Positions 1-7,930 of a stretch of DNA of 64,000 nt are shown here, in pieces. The position numbers and the translations under genes are program-made. The stretch's first letter is position 1. Every line of letters starts with the position of its first letter. The stretch lies in contig NC_015951.1 in NCBI RefSeq assembly GCF_000147815.2, forward strand, positions 124,001 to 188,000, written 5' to 3'. This DNA is from Streptomyces violaceusniger Tu 4113 (lineage in GTDB: Bacteria > Actinomycetota > Actinomycetes > Streptomycetales > Streptomycetaceae). The notes below the pieces were generated by a model, which was not told the origin of the DNA, searched no databases, and was given only the letters and a program-made list of their open reading frames with translations.

Positions 1-2
1 TG

Positions 3-50
3 GACCCCTTCGGCGGCACCGGCACCACCACGGCCATGGACGTGGCCTGA
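3..50 (+). pseudogene. C-terminal scrap of a DNA methyltransferase-like protein
   Basis: The frame starting at base 3 encodes DPFGGTGTTTAMDVA followed by a stop. DPFxGxGTT is the SAM-binding motif found near the C-terminus of beta-class N4/N6 DNA methyltransferases. In intact enzymes some 20-30 further residues follow, so this end is short. The gene enters from the left edge, so only the tail is visible. A chance match is possible because only one motif is seen. Confidence 0.4.
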
Positions 51-67
51 GCCTGGTCGCTCTCGGG

Positions 68-1463
68 GGAGCGTGTCTGAAAGATCGTGTAAGTCCGTGA
101 TGTGGCAGGCTGGTCGGGGCTCTGACCTGGGCCTTTGACCAGCCGGGACGGACGGACATGAACGACAACGAGATCCTGGCCGTCGGACCGGTCGAGGACG
201 AGCTCGTGGATGAGGTCGTCGAGCGGCTGATGGACCGCGCCGACGCCTCGGGTGCTGCCCTGCTGGGTGAAGGCGGGCTGCTGACCGAGGTGACACGGGC
301 CGTGCTGGAGCGGGCCCTGGACGCGGAGATGACCGACCACCTCGGATACGAGAAACACGATCCCGCGGGCCACGGCTCGGGCAACAGCCGCAACGGCACA
401 TCGCGCAAGACGGTGCTGACCGATGCCGGGGCGGTCACACTGGCCGTTCCGAGGGACCGTGACGGGTCGTTCGAACCGCAGCTGGTGCCCAAGCACGCCA
501 GGCGGCTTGCGGGCTTCAACGAGCAGGTCCTGTCGCTGTACGCACGCGGCATGTCGGTGCGCGACATCCGCTCGCACCTGGCCGGCATGTACGGCGTCGA
601 GGTCTCACCGGACCTGATCAGCAAGGTCACCGACGCTGTCACCGATGAGCTCGACGCATGGCGGAACAGACCGCTCGACGCGGTCTGGCCGATCATCTAC
701 ATCGACGCGCTGTGGGTGAAGATCCGCTCCGGATCCGTGGCCTCCCGGCCGGTCTACCTGGCCGTCGGGGTGGACATGGACGGCTGCAAGGACGTGCTCG
801 GCCTGTGGGCCGGCGACGAGGGCGAAGGCGCCACGACCTGGATGACCGTGCTGTCCGAGCTCCGTAACCGCGGGGTCGAGGACGTGTGCATCGTCGCCTG
901 CGACGGGCTGAAGGGCCTGCCCGTCGCGGTCACTGCGACCTGGCCCAAAGCCACCGTTCAGACATGCGTGATCCACTTGATCCGTGCCTCGCTGAGATTC
1001 GCCTCCAAACAGCACCACGCAAAGCTGGTCACGGAGTTGAAGGCCATCTACACCGCCCCGACCGAGCAGGCCGCCGAGCAGGCCCTCGCCGACTTCACCG
1101 CAGGCGAGCTGGGCCAGCGGTATCCCGCGATCGTGCGGACCTGGCAGGCCGCGTGGAGCGAATTCACCCCCTACCTCGCCTTCCCGCCGGAGATAAGGAA
1201 GGTCGTCTACTCGACGAACCTGATCGAGTCGATCAACGCACGGCTGCGGAAAGCCACCCGCAACCGCGGACACTTCCCCTCCGAGCAGGCCGCGTTGAAG
1301 GTGCTCTACCTCGCCATCCGTGAGCAGGTCACTCCCAGAGCGCGCGATGTCAACCACGTCGCGGCACACTGGAAGAAGGCACTGAACCAGTTCTCACTCT
1401 TCTTCGAGGACCGGCTCAACACCAAGTGAAAATCGAGGACTTACACAAAGTTCCGTACACGCC
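68..1463 (+). mobile_element. IS256-family insertion sequence
   Basis: Imperfect terminal inverted repeats lie at 68-96 and 1437-1463. The reverse complement of the right end matches the left in the outer CGTGT and the inner GTGTAAGTCC. The element contains one transposase gene. An 8-bp direct repeat, ctctcggg, flanks it at 60-67 and 1464-1471, which fits the 8-9 bp target duplications of this family. The exact tip is uncertain by about 2 bp because the left repeat has two extra G. Length is about 1.4 kb, typical of the family. Confidence 0.88.
158..1429 (+). CDS. IS256-family (Mutator-like) transposase
   Basis: This 423-residue DDE transposase cuts and joins the ends of the surrounding insertion sequence. 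The catalytic acidic residues are visible as YIDALWVKIR (first Asp), VACDGLKGLP (second Asp) and STNLIESINARLRK (Glu). The usual Cys/His signature, QTCVIHLIR, sits between the second Asp and the Glu. The N-terminal part (residues 1-150) carries the family's DNA-binding segment with NSRNGTSRKT and YARGMSVRDI. Full length for the family and uninterrupted, so it may be active. ATG at 158 is preceded by a purine-rich stretch. Confidence 0.95.
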   Translation: MNDNEILAVGPVEDELVDEVVERLMDRADASGAALLGEGGLLTEVTRAVLERALDAEMTDHLGYEKHDPAGHGSGNSRNGTSRKTVLTDAGAVTLAVPRDRDGSFEPQLVPKHARRLAGFNEQVLSLYARGMSVRDIRSHLAGMYGVEVSPDLISKVTDAVTDELDAWRNRPLDAVWPIIYIDALWVKIRSGSVASRPVYLAVGVDMDGCKDVLGLWAGDEGEGATTWMTVLSELRNRGVEDVCIVACDGLKGLPVAVTATWPKATVQTCVIHLIRASLRFASKQHHAKLVTELKAIYTAPTEQAAEQALADFTAGELGQRYPAIVRTWQAAWSEFTPYLAFPPEIRKVVYSTNLIESINARLRKATRNRGHFPSEQAALKVLYLAIREQVTPRARDVNHVAAHWKKALNQFSLFFEDRLNTK

Positions 1464-1471
1464 CTCTCGGG

Positions 1472-1582
1472 CTGATCGCCATTGTGGCCAACAGCCTGGC
1501 CGCGCTGACAGAGGCAAGCGATACGTTGTGGCGCATGTACGACCGCCGCTCCTTGAATCAAGAAAACGCAAAGCCTCTCTAA
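1472..1582 (+). pseudogene. 3' end of a small membrane-protein ORF split by the IS256 element
   Basis: If the IS and one copy of the 8-bp duplication are removed, bases 44-67 join 1472-1582 in a single open frame. It encodes GLSLVALGLIAIVANSLAAL, then LTEASDTLWRMYDRRSLNQ, and ends at TAA 1580-1582. This looks like one hydrophobic helix followed by a charged tail. No start codon in this frame is visible in the 43 bases available upstream, and no family is recognised. The join is an inference from the target duplication. Confidence 0.35.
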
Positions 1583-1600
1583 CGTCGCAGGTCGCGAAGG

Positions 1601-2116
1601 GTCCTCTCCGCGCGAGCGGAGGTGAGCCGCATCTGACCGGAGGCGCCCAGTGACCGCAGGCGTCCTCTCCGCGCGAGCGGAGGTGAGCCGTTGCCCCACA
1701 CGTTGCCGTCGGCGTATCTGACGTCCTCTCCGCGCGAGCGGAGGTGAGCCATGCTGGCCGATCATGTGACGCCAGATCGCGCGGGGCCCTCTCCACGAGC
1801 GGTGGTGAACCGGTCTGACGTCCCTTGGAGGGGTGGCAGGCCCAGTGCTTTCCACACGAGCGGAGGTGAGCCGAAGCACGACGCGGTGACGCGTGAGCAG
1901 CTGCTGTGCTCTGCGCGCGAGTGGAGGTGAGCCATTCCGTGGGGTCAAGGACGACCAGGGCCTGCCGTGCTCCGCGCGAGCGGAGGTGACCCGGTGCCAT
2001 CCATCACTGCGTAGGCGTCGCACCGGTGCTCTCCGCGCGAGCGGAGGTGACCCGCTGACCGTCGACACGGGTATCGCCCACAGTCAGGCCTTCTTCGCCC
2101 GAGCGGAGGTGAGAGC
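1601..2116 (+). CRISPR. Orphan type I-E-like CRISPR array, about 9 repeats
   Basis: The 29-bp repeats have consensus GTSCTCTCCGCGCGAGCGG followed by AGGTGAGCCG. They start at 1601, 1662, 1723, 1786, 1845, 1906, 1967, 2026 and about 2088. Spacers are mostly 32 bp (61-bp period), the typical type I-E geometry. The repeat contains the CTCTCCGCgcgaGCGGAG hairpin and a GTGAGCCG-like 3' handle, which implies transcription on the plus strand. Repeats 4 and 7 have 2-bp deletions. The last repeat (2088-2116) is strongly decayed, as expected at the trailer end. No cas genes are present anywhere in the window. The array is boxed in by the IS256 and IS21 elements. Confidence 0.88.
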
Positions 2117-2278
2117 GGACAGCGCAAGATCCTTGTAGGCGGACAAGTCAGATCCTGCTTTGCGGACAGTTGATCTCCCTTTCCGTGGACCCATTCGTGT
2201 CGGTTCCGAACAGGTGATCCCTCCGGGGGTTGGCTCGGTGCTGCCTGGCACCCGAACCAACTCATCTCCGGAGGGATC

Positions 2279-3844
2279 GTGAAGAAGTCTGACAGGGAGA
2301 TCATGGAAATCTTCGAGGCTCTCGACGCCACCGAATGTGCGCATTCGGCGGCTGTGCTGGCGGGGGTCGATCCGAAGACCGTGCGCCGGTACGCACGGAT
2401 GAGGGACACGGGTCGGCCGATTTCCGGTCCGGTCGTGCGACCGAAGCTCATCGACCCGTTCATGCCGAAGATCGAGGAGTGGGTCGAGCGGTCCGAGGGC
2501 ACGGTGCGGGCCGACAAGCTCCACGAACGCCTGCGACTGCTGGGGTTCACCGGCGACGAGCGCACGACCCGCCGCGCGGTGGCGAAAGCGAAGGAACGTT
2601 GGCGGTCCGGCCACCGGCGAACGTATCGGCCGTGGATCACCGAGCCGGGGCTCTGGTTGCAGTTCGACTGGGGCTGGGGCCCGAAAGTCCCTGGCCCGGG
2701 CGGTGGAGATACGCGTGAGACGTTGTTGTTCTGCGCCTGGCTGGCCTGGTCGCGCTATCGGGTGGTGATCCCGGTCTGGGACCGCACCCTGCCCACCGTG
2801 ATCTCGTGCATCGACTCGACGCTGCGGGCGATCGGCGGGGCACCGACCTACGTACTGACCGACAACGAGAAGACGATGACCATCGACCGGGTCGCCGGAG
2901 TCGCGGTCCGACACCCTCAAGTCGTCGCCGCGGGACGCCATTACGGTCTGCAAATACACACGTGTGTCCCCTTCGATCCTGAATCGAAGGGAGGCTCGGA
3001 AGCCACCGTCCGCATCGCGAAGGCGGATCTGATCCCCACGACCGCGAATCTGCGGGAGAAGTACGGCGACTTCGCCGAACTCCGCGGCGCCTGCGCGATC
3101 TTCTGCCAGCAGGTCAACACTCGCGTCTACCGAGAGACCGGCAAGACCCCGGCCTCCGCCCTGGACATCGAACGGACTCGCCTGCACCCACTGCCCGACG
3201 CCCCGCACACCCTCGCGCTCGGCGAATCGCGGCAGGTGCTGCGGGACCAGACGGTTCGTTTCGGCTCGGTGCGTTACTCGACCCCGCCGGGCCTGGTCGG
3301 CCAGGAAGCCTGGGTCCGCGCGGACGGCGAGGAACTCGTCGTCGTGGTCGACCTGTCCCGCCTGGCCCGCCGCCCGGAGTGGATGCAGGGACCGGCCGGA
3401 CTGACCGAGGTCGCCCGGCACCCGCTCTCGCTGCCCGGCCGCCCGGTCATCGATCTGTCCCACTACCCGGGCCACCCGCAGGAGATGGACGGTTCACCAC
3501 GCCAGCCCAAGCCGAAGCCGGCCAACGACGCGGAAAGAGCCTTCCTCGCGCTCGGCCCGGGGGCGAAGTCCTGGCTGATCGAGGCGGGTGCCGCGGGCAC
3601 CACCCGGATCCGGGTGAAGATGGCCGCCGCCGTCGAGCTCGCCGCCCTGGTCGGCGTCGCCGAAGTCGATATCTCCCTCGGGCTCGCGGCGACCGCGGGC
3701 CGCTTCGCCGAGGACGACTTGATGTCGATCGTCCAGCACCGCCGCCATGGCGCCCGTCCCGCCGACCTGGTCGTCGCCGACGAGGCCCATTCCGTCCAGC
3801 CCGGCACCTCCGCCTGGGCCGACTTCGGCCGCAAGGCCACCTGA
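2279..3844 (+). CDS. istA: IS21-family transposase IstA
   Basis: 521-residue DDE transposase that acts with the IstB ATPase. A helix-turn-helix region occupies roughly residues 20-60 (HSAAVLAGVDPKTVRRYARM). The rve-type catalytic core shows Asp in WLQFDWGWGP, Asp in YVLTDNEKTM and Glu in PESKGGSEATVR. GTG at 2279 is preceded by ccggaggg at the right distance. The gene is followed by a perfect stem-loop and then istB. Intact and full length. Confidence 0.95.
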   Translation: MKKSDREIMEIFEALDATECAHSAAVLAGVDPKTVRRYARMRDTGRPISGPVVRPKLIDPFMPKIEEWVERSEGTVRADKLHERLRLLGFTGDERTTRRAVAKAKERWRSGHRRTYRPWITEPGLWLQFDWGWGPKVPGPGGGDTRETLLFCAWLAWSRYRVVIPVWDRTLPTVISCIDSTLRAIGGAPTYVLTDNEKTMTIDRVAGVAVRHPQVVAAGRHYGLQIHTCVPFDPESKGGSEATVRIAKADLIPTTANLREKYGDFAELRGACAIFCQQVNTRVYRETGKTPASALDIERTRLHPLPDAPHTLALGESRQVLRDQTVRFGSVRYSTPPGLVGQEAWVRADGEELVVVVDLSRLARRPEWMQGPAGLTEVARHPLSLPGRPVIDLSHYPGHPQEMDGSPRQPKPKPANDAERAFLALGPGAKSWLIEAGAAGTTRIRVKMAAAVELAALVGVAEVDISLGLAATAGRFAEDDLMSIVQHRRHGARPADLVVADEAHSVQPGTSAWADFGRKAT

Positions 3845-3848
3845 TCCA

Positions 3849-3881
3849 CCCGTCCCGGGCCGCGAAGCGGCCCGGGACGGG
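3849..3881 (+). terminator. Stem-loop between istA and istB
   Basis: A perfect 15-bp stem (3849-3863 paired with 3867-3881) with a 3-nt loop, gaa. It lies between istA and istB and could damp transcription or translation of istB. There is no U-tract, so termination is not certain. Confidence 0.6.
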
Positions 3882-3918
3882 CAAGCCCGAACAGCACGCC
3901 AGTGAAAGGAAGTTGACG

Positions 3919-4758
3919 ATGGCCACCGCAGCTGTTGCTGATCCGCCCGAGACTGTTCCCGCACCCTCACCGCTGCCTCCGGCGCCGACGGCACCGCCGA
4001 TCCCGGCCGCGCTGGAAGCCGTGCTCAAGCGGATGCGGTTTCCTTATCTGCGCAGGGCCGCCCCGGAGGTGCTGGCCACCGCCCGTTCTCAACGCTGGGA
4101 CCCGGCCGAGGTCGTGCGGATCCTGCTGGAGGAAGAGATCAAGGGCCGCGATGAGGCCACCCGCCGCAACCACCGCAAGCAGGCCCAGCTCCCCTCGGGC
4201 AAGACCTTCGACTCCTGGCGGGAGGAGGACTCCTCCATTCCCGCTCCGACCCTGCACGCGCTGATGACCCTGGAATGGATCTCCAGGGCGGAGAACTTGG
4301 CCTGCGCGGGCCCCTCCGGCACGGGGAAAAGTCACCTGGCCGAAGCGTTGGCGAACAAGGCGATCGATGAGGGGATGAAGGTCTCCTGGTTCACCCTCGA
4401 ATCGCTGACCGCCCACCTCGGACGGGCGACCGTCGACAGCACGGTCTCCAAGGCCGTCGCGAAGATCACCCGGTCCGACCTCATCATCGTGGACGACATC
4501 GGCATGCTGCCCTCGGGGCAGGCCGCGGCCGAGGCGTTCTACTGCTTGATCGACGCGGCATACGAACGCCGCTCGGTGATCGTGACGAGCAACCTTCATC
4601 CCTCAGGATTCGATTCGATCATGCCCAAAACGCTGGCCACCGCCGCCGTCGACCGGCTCCTGCACCACGCCCACGTCGTCCTCACCGAGGGCTCATCCCT
4701 GCGGCTGACCCAGGCCACCACCGGCCAGGGCGTCGTCCCACTGAGCCCGACGAACTGA
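3919..4758 (+). CDS. istB: IS21-family helper ATPase IstB
   Basis: 279-residue AAA+ ATPase of the DnaC/IstB type that regulates IstA at the target. Walker A is GPSGTGKSH (about residue 134) and Walker B is DLIIVDDIG. The sensor region VIVTSNLHPSGFDSI follows. The first 40 residues are a proline/alanine-rich extension. ATG 3919 follows aaaggaagttgacg. Length and order after istA fit the family. Confidence 0.94.
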   Translation: MATAAVADPPETVPAPSPLPPAPTAPPIPAALEAVLKRMRFPYLRRAAPEVLATARSQRWDPAEVVRILLEEEIKGRDEATRRNHRKQAQLPSGKTFDSWREEDSSIPAPTLHALMTLEWISRAENLACAGPSGTGKSHLAEALANKAIDEGMKVSWFTLESLTAHLGRATVDSTVSKAVAKITRSDLIIVDDIGMLPSGQAAAEAFYCLIDAAYERRSVIVTSNLHPSGFDSIMPKTLATAAVDRLLHHAHVVLTEGSSLRLTQATTGQGVVPLSPTN

Positions 4759-4769
4759 CCCCGGCCTGC

Positions 4770-5174
4770 TCAGATGGCCGGCTCCGGAAGATGCCCGAGG
4801 CGCTCGATGACCCGCTTGCGAAGGAGCAGGTACTCGTCCCAGCGGCGCAAAGGGCCCGGCGGGCGTTTCACCACGCGGCCCTCGGTGACGGTCCGGCCTC
4901 GCTGGAATTGCTCGCGTGTCAGGTCGATCTCGATACCGCTGGCCAGCCGGTTCCACATGTGGAAACCGTGCTGGACCCCCTCGGAGTGCACCTCGCCGGC
5001 CATGAGGTCGCCACCGAAGACGTCATTGACGATCAAGGCCGTGATGTCACAGTGCCCCCAGGCCGGGTTCTCGGGCTGCCAGCCAGAGCGAGCGAGATCG
5101 TCCGGGGAGCAGGTGTCAGCGGCCCAGCTGGCACGCAAGGCGCTGTCCAGGTCGAGCAGGTTCCAAGGGATCAT
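4770..5174 (-). CDS. YunG-like protein, passenger gene in IS21
   Basis: 134-residue protein with the hallmark pattern of the YunG family: HCDITALIVNDVFGGDL, then HMWNRLASGIEIDLTREQF. The biochemical role of the family is not established. It sits tail-to-tail with istB, 11 bp away, and inside the visible IS21 inverted ends, so it appears to travel with the element. The ribosome-binding site upstream of 5174 is weak. It ends in LPEPAI. Confidence 0.75.
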   Translation of the reverse strand: MIPWNLLDLDSALRASWAADTCSPDDLARSGWQPENPAWGHCDITALIVNDVFGGDLMAGEVHSEGVQHGFHMWNRLASGIEIDLTREQFQRGRTVTEGRVVKRPPGPLRRWDEYLLLRKRVIERLGHLPEPAI

Positions 5175-5296
5175 GCCGACAGCATCGCAGTCACCACTGA
5201 CACCGACACTGGGCGCGGAAGCCGAAGTGGCTGACGCTGCCCCACCCCATCCGAGGGACGAAAAGTAATACCGGACAGGGAGATCAACTGTCCGCC

Positions 5297-5860
5297 CACA
5301 GGGACCCGAAAAGCCCGCTCACCCGGACGGACCGCTGTCCGTGGACACAGCTCGCGGCCCATGAAGCTTTCGAGAAGCGGCAGCGTGAGCGCGGCATGCC
5401 GTTCGATGCGTCCGCCTTTATTTCGGTCCTGGCTGCTGCACGCTGTGGCATGTTTGGCAGAGCCGTCTCGTGGCCATGCGGATACAGGTTGACGTCGATG
5501 TCGTTGCCGTGCGCGGACTGGAGGCGAGGGAGAGCGTCGCCAGCAGTTCCATCGACCGCCGTTGACATCCAGAGCAGCGCGGCCGCGCTGAGGCAGGCTC
5601 GCCACGATCCGAATGTGGAAGTGATCGTTGTGGCTCCACGGATGACGGGCGTTCAACCGAGCCATGCCCATCGAGAATGCGCCTCCAGCGAACAAAGCTC
5701 CGAATCATCGCAGCGCCACGGCCCGCATGCTGCCACGTCCGTGAGTTCGCAGCCGTCACCTCGCGCGCGGGAGTTCAACGGTTGAGTAGATGTCGACAAC
5801 GAAAGCGATGGGATGTCGGCCGTCTGACGGCAGCCACCGGCGGCCTGCGGAGGCATCCGG
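5297..5860. other. Gene-poor stretch with decayed coding remnants
   Basis: No convincing intact gene was found between the IS21 end and the deaminase. On the minus strand, around 5600-5695, a frame reads NARHPWSHNDHFHIRI, which resembles the HxH metal-binding end of some cell-wall peptidases. A second minus-strand frame near 5450-5570 reads SAHGNDIDVNLYPHGHE. The two are in different frames, and their order is opposite to that in MepA-type enzymes, so a peptidase call is not safe. This may be a heavily rearranged relic. Confidence 0.35.
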
Positions 5861-6841
5861 TCAGGACGGGGCCCAGCAGGAGGCCAGTGAGTTCTCGGCC
5901 AGCCGGGTCAGCTCCGCCCGGGTCAGGCCCAGGCCGGCGGCGCTCGCCACGTAGTTGTCGGCGACGTAGCCACCGAAGAACGGCGGGTCGTCGGAGTTGA
6001 GGGTGACCACCACACCGGCGTCGAGCAGGCGCTTGAGCGGGTGGGCGGCGAGTGTTGGCACCACCTTGAGCGCCACATTGGACAGCGGGCACATGGTCAG
6101 CGGTACACCGAGGTCGGCCACCCGGCGGATGAGCGCCGGGTCATCGGCCACCGCCACACCGTGATCGATCCGGTCCACCCCGAGTTCCAACGCTTCGACG
6201 ACGTACGAAGCTGGCGCGTCCTCGCCGGCGTGGATCGTGGTCCGGTAGCCGCGGCGCTGTGCCTCGGCGAAGAAGCGGGCGAACTTCGAGGGCGGGTTGC
6301 CTCGCTCTGCTGAGCCCATCCCGATGCCGATGACCTGCTCGCGCCACGGCTCGATCAGGTCGAGCAGCTCCAGGGCGGTGGACTCCTCCCGGTGGCGCTG
6401 CGCGGTGCAGATCAGCCGGGCGTCGATGCCCCATTCCTCGCCGGCTTCGCGGAAAGCGGCGAGCACGCCGTCGAGGATGACCTCGATCGGCACGCCGGCG
6501 TCGAGGAAGGTCTGCGACCCGACGAAGACCTCCGCCCGGGTGACGCCGTCGGCGTGCACATGGCGCAGGTAGTCCATCGCGAGGTCGAAGAAGTCCTGCC
6601 GCTGCCGCAGCGTGCCGGCCACCCGGAAAAGCACCTCGAGGAAGGCCGGCAGGTCGGCGAAGTCGTAGGCCGCCCGCAGCTCCTCCTCGCTCCCCCACGG
6701 CAGGCTCACCCCGTTGCGACGAGCACAAGCCAACGCGGTGGCGGGCTCGAGGGTGCCCTCAAGGTGTACGTGGAGCTCGGCCTTCGGCAGCGAACGGACG
6801 AAGGCCAAGTCGATGTCGGCGTCCATGTCGGCGGTGCTCAT
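5861..6841 (-). CDS. Adenine/adenosine deaminase family protein, slightly short C-terminus
   Basis: 326-residue metal-dependent aminohydrolase that would convert adenine or adenosine to hypoxanthine or inosine in the cytosol. The metal and catalytic residues are visible: AELHVHLEGT (HxH), TIHAGED (His, Glu), RIDHGV (His) and LNSDDPPFFGGY (Asp-Asp). The SDDPxxFGGY form is typical of the adenine-deaminase branch rather than classic adenosine deaminase. The end, LAENSLASCWAPS, stops about 20 residues earlier than most relatives, so the last helix may be lost. It neighbours decayed DNA on both sides. Confidence 0.85.
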   Translation of the reverse strand: MSTADMDADIDLAFVRSLPKAELHVHLEGTLEPATALACARRNGVSLPWGSEEELRAAYDFADLPAFLEVLFRVAGTLRQRQDFFDLAMDYLRHVHADGVTRAEVFVGSQTFLDAGVPIEVILDGVLAAFREAGEEWGIDARLICTAQRHREESTALELLDLIEPWREQVIGIGMGSAERGNPPSKFARFFAEAQRRGYRTTIHAGEDAPASYVVEALELGVDRIDHGVAVADDPALIRRVADLGVPLTMCPLSNVALKVVPTLAAHPLKRLLDAGVVVTLNSDDPPFFGGYVADNYVASAAGLGLTRAELTRLAENSLASCWAPS

Positions 6842-7080
6842 CGCAGCAGCCTAACCGGGAGGCGTCGGCGGCACCGAAGCCGGTGGCGGCGATGCCGTCC
6901 GACAGCGCCCTCGCGTTGCGCAACTGACCAACCATCTCGCCCGATCCCTGCTGGAGACCGCCGCCTGGGAGCGCAACTACACCCTCGTCTGGGCAGAGCC
7001 TGACACCAACCGTCAGCCCCTCCAGCCTCACGACACCCGCTGAGGCATTCCGAGAGTTCCAATACCCGACTCCACCATTA

Positions 7081-7276
7081 GCCATCTACCCCACCGAGAC
7101 CATCGAAGCCCACCGCGCGTTCATCACCCGCCGCCGCGCCCTGCGGCCCGCCGAGGAATACCGCACCCCCACCGACGTCGAGTGGGAAGACTTCCTCGGC
7201 CACTTCGAACGCCGCAAGCTCTCCGTCGGCACCTGCGCCCGCGCCTACGGAACCGCCTGCATCCACGAACACGCTT
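7081..7276 (+). pseudogene. C-terminal fragment of a tyrosine recombinase
   Basis: The plus-strand frame AIYPTETIEAHRAFITRRRA, then EEYRTPTDVEWEDFLGHFER, aligns closely with residues near the catalytic Tyr and C-terminal zinc-like tail of the recombinase at 7931-9439 (AAIYPEDVISHHRAFIARRR). The fragment begins just at the catalytic-Tyr region and stops after CIHEHAC, so it cannot be active. It lies in opposite orientation to its intact relative about 650 bp away. Confidence 0.7.
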
Positions 7277-7420
7277 GCTTATCCGAACTAACCCAGCACC
7301 GCGGTGAGTTCACCCTCTCATCGACGCCCGCCACGGAAAGCAGTTGTGGAGGGTGGGCCAATCGGCGCCCTCGGGCATGTCGCGGGCGCCGGAGGTCGTG
7401 CAGCTACTCGGTGCCGACGG

Positions 7421-7834
7421 TCAGTCCAGATTCCACTTGCACTTCAGCGCCTCCAACGGGTCCTTGTCCTGAGGCCGTGCGTAGGAGAACCACACCCGCC
7501 ACGCCGTCGATACAGCGTTTTGGATCCACTGCTCCCCGACTCCGCGGCGGTCAACATCGGAGAAGGCGCCGCTGGTGTGCTGCTTGGACCCGATCAGGCG
7601 CGCGAGTTCGGCCCGGTACTCCGACGGCCCGAAGAGTCCGAGCACCACCTCCGACAGGACCCAACAGCACCTGCCGGCTGAAACGGCCTCCCGCACCTGC
7701 GTATTGAAATCCAGCCAGTCGCCGTCGCCCGACAGTTTCAAAATGTGGTTCCAGAACCGCTTGTCCTCCAGCTCTGGCAGTAGACAGAGCAGCTCAAGAA
7801 GATGCCGTTCGTCGCTGCTCCGCGCGTGAGCCAT
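7421..7834 (-). CDS. Hypothetical protein, 137 residues
   Basis: No family recognised. The protein is soluble and acidic at the N-terminus (ARSSDERHLLELLCLLPELED) with several Trp residues and no signal or membrane segment. A good ribosome-binding site, ggggagg, lies 7 bases before the ATG at 7834, and codon use fits the neighbours. It lies between two tyrosine-recombinase copies and may be cargo of a past integration. Confidence 0.6.
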   Translation of the reverse strand: MAHARSSDERHLLELLCLLPELEDKRFWNHILKLSGDGDWLDFNTQVREAVSAGRCCWVLSEVVLGLFGPSEYRAELARLIGSKQHTSGAFSDVDRRGVGEQWIQNAVSTAWRVWFSYARPQDKDPLEALKCKWNLD

Positions 7835-7930
7835 GCCGGAACCTCCCCGTTCATCCGATGGCGTTTAAAGATCCGTCCTCGCCCCTCCTTAATCATCTCA
7901 TTGGCCCTTTGGTTTTGGCCCGTATCTCGG

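Larger units (their letters stand above)
2162..5295 (+). mobile_element. IS21-family element carrying a YunG-like passenger gene
   Basis: Inverted ends are visible at 2162-2185 (GCGGACAGTTGATCTCCCT...) and 5272-5295 (the reverse complement, ...GGGAGATCAACTGTCCGC). Inside lie istA, istB and, unusually, a third gene on the opposite strand (4770-5174). The 3.1-kb span is longer than the usual 2-2.5 kb. No clear target duplication was found next to these ends. Confidence 0.8.

Noticed and set aside
2135..2161. Extended IS21 left end with a second gcggaca box
   Set aside because: The matching outer repeat was not found beyond 5296, so the ends were set at the clear 24-bp inverted match.
5450..5695. 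Metallopeptidase with WSHNDHFHIRI and HGNDIDVN
   Set aside because: The two motifs lie in different frames and in the wrong order for MepA or VanX-type enzymes, so only a weak remnant note was kept.
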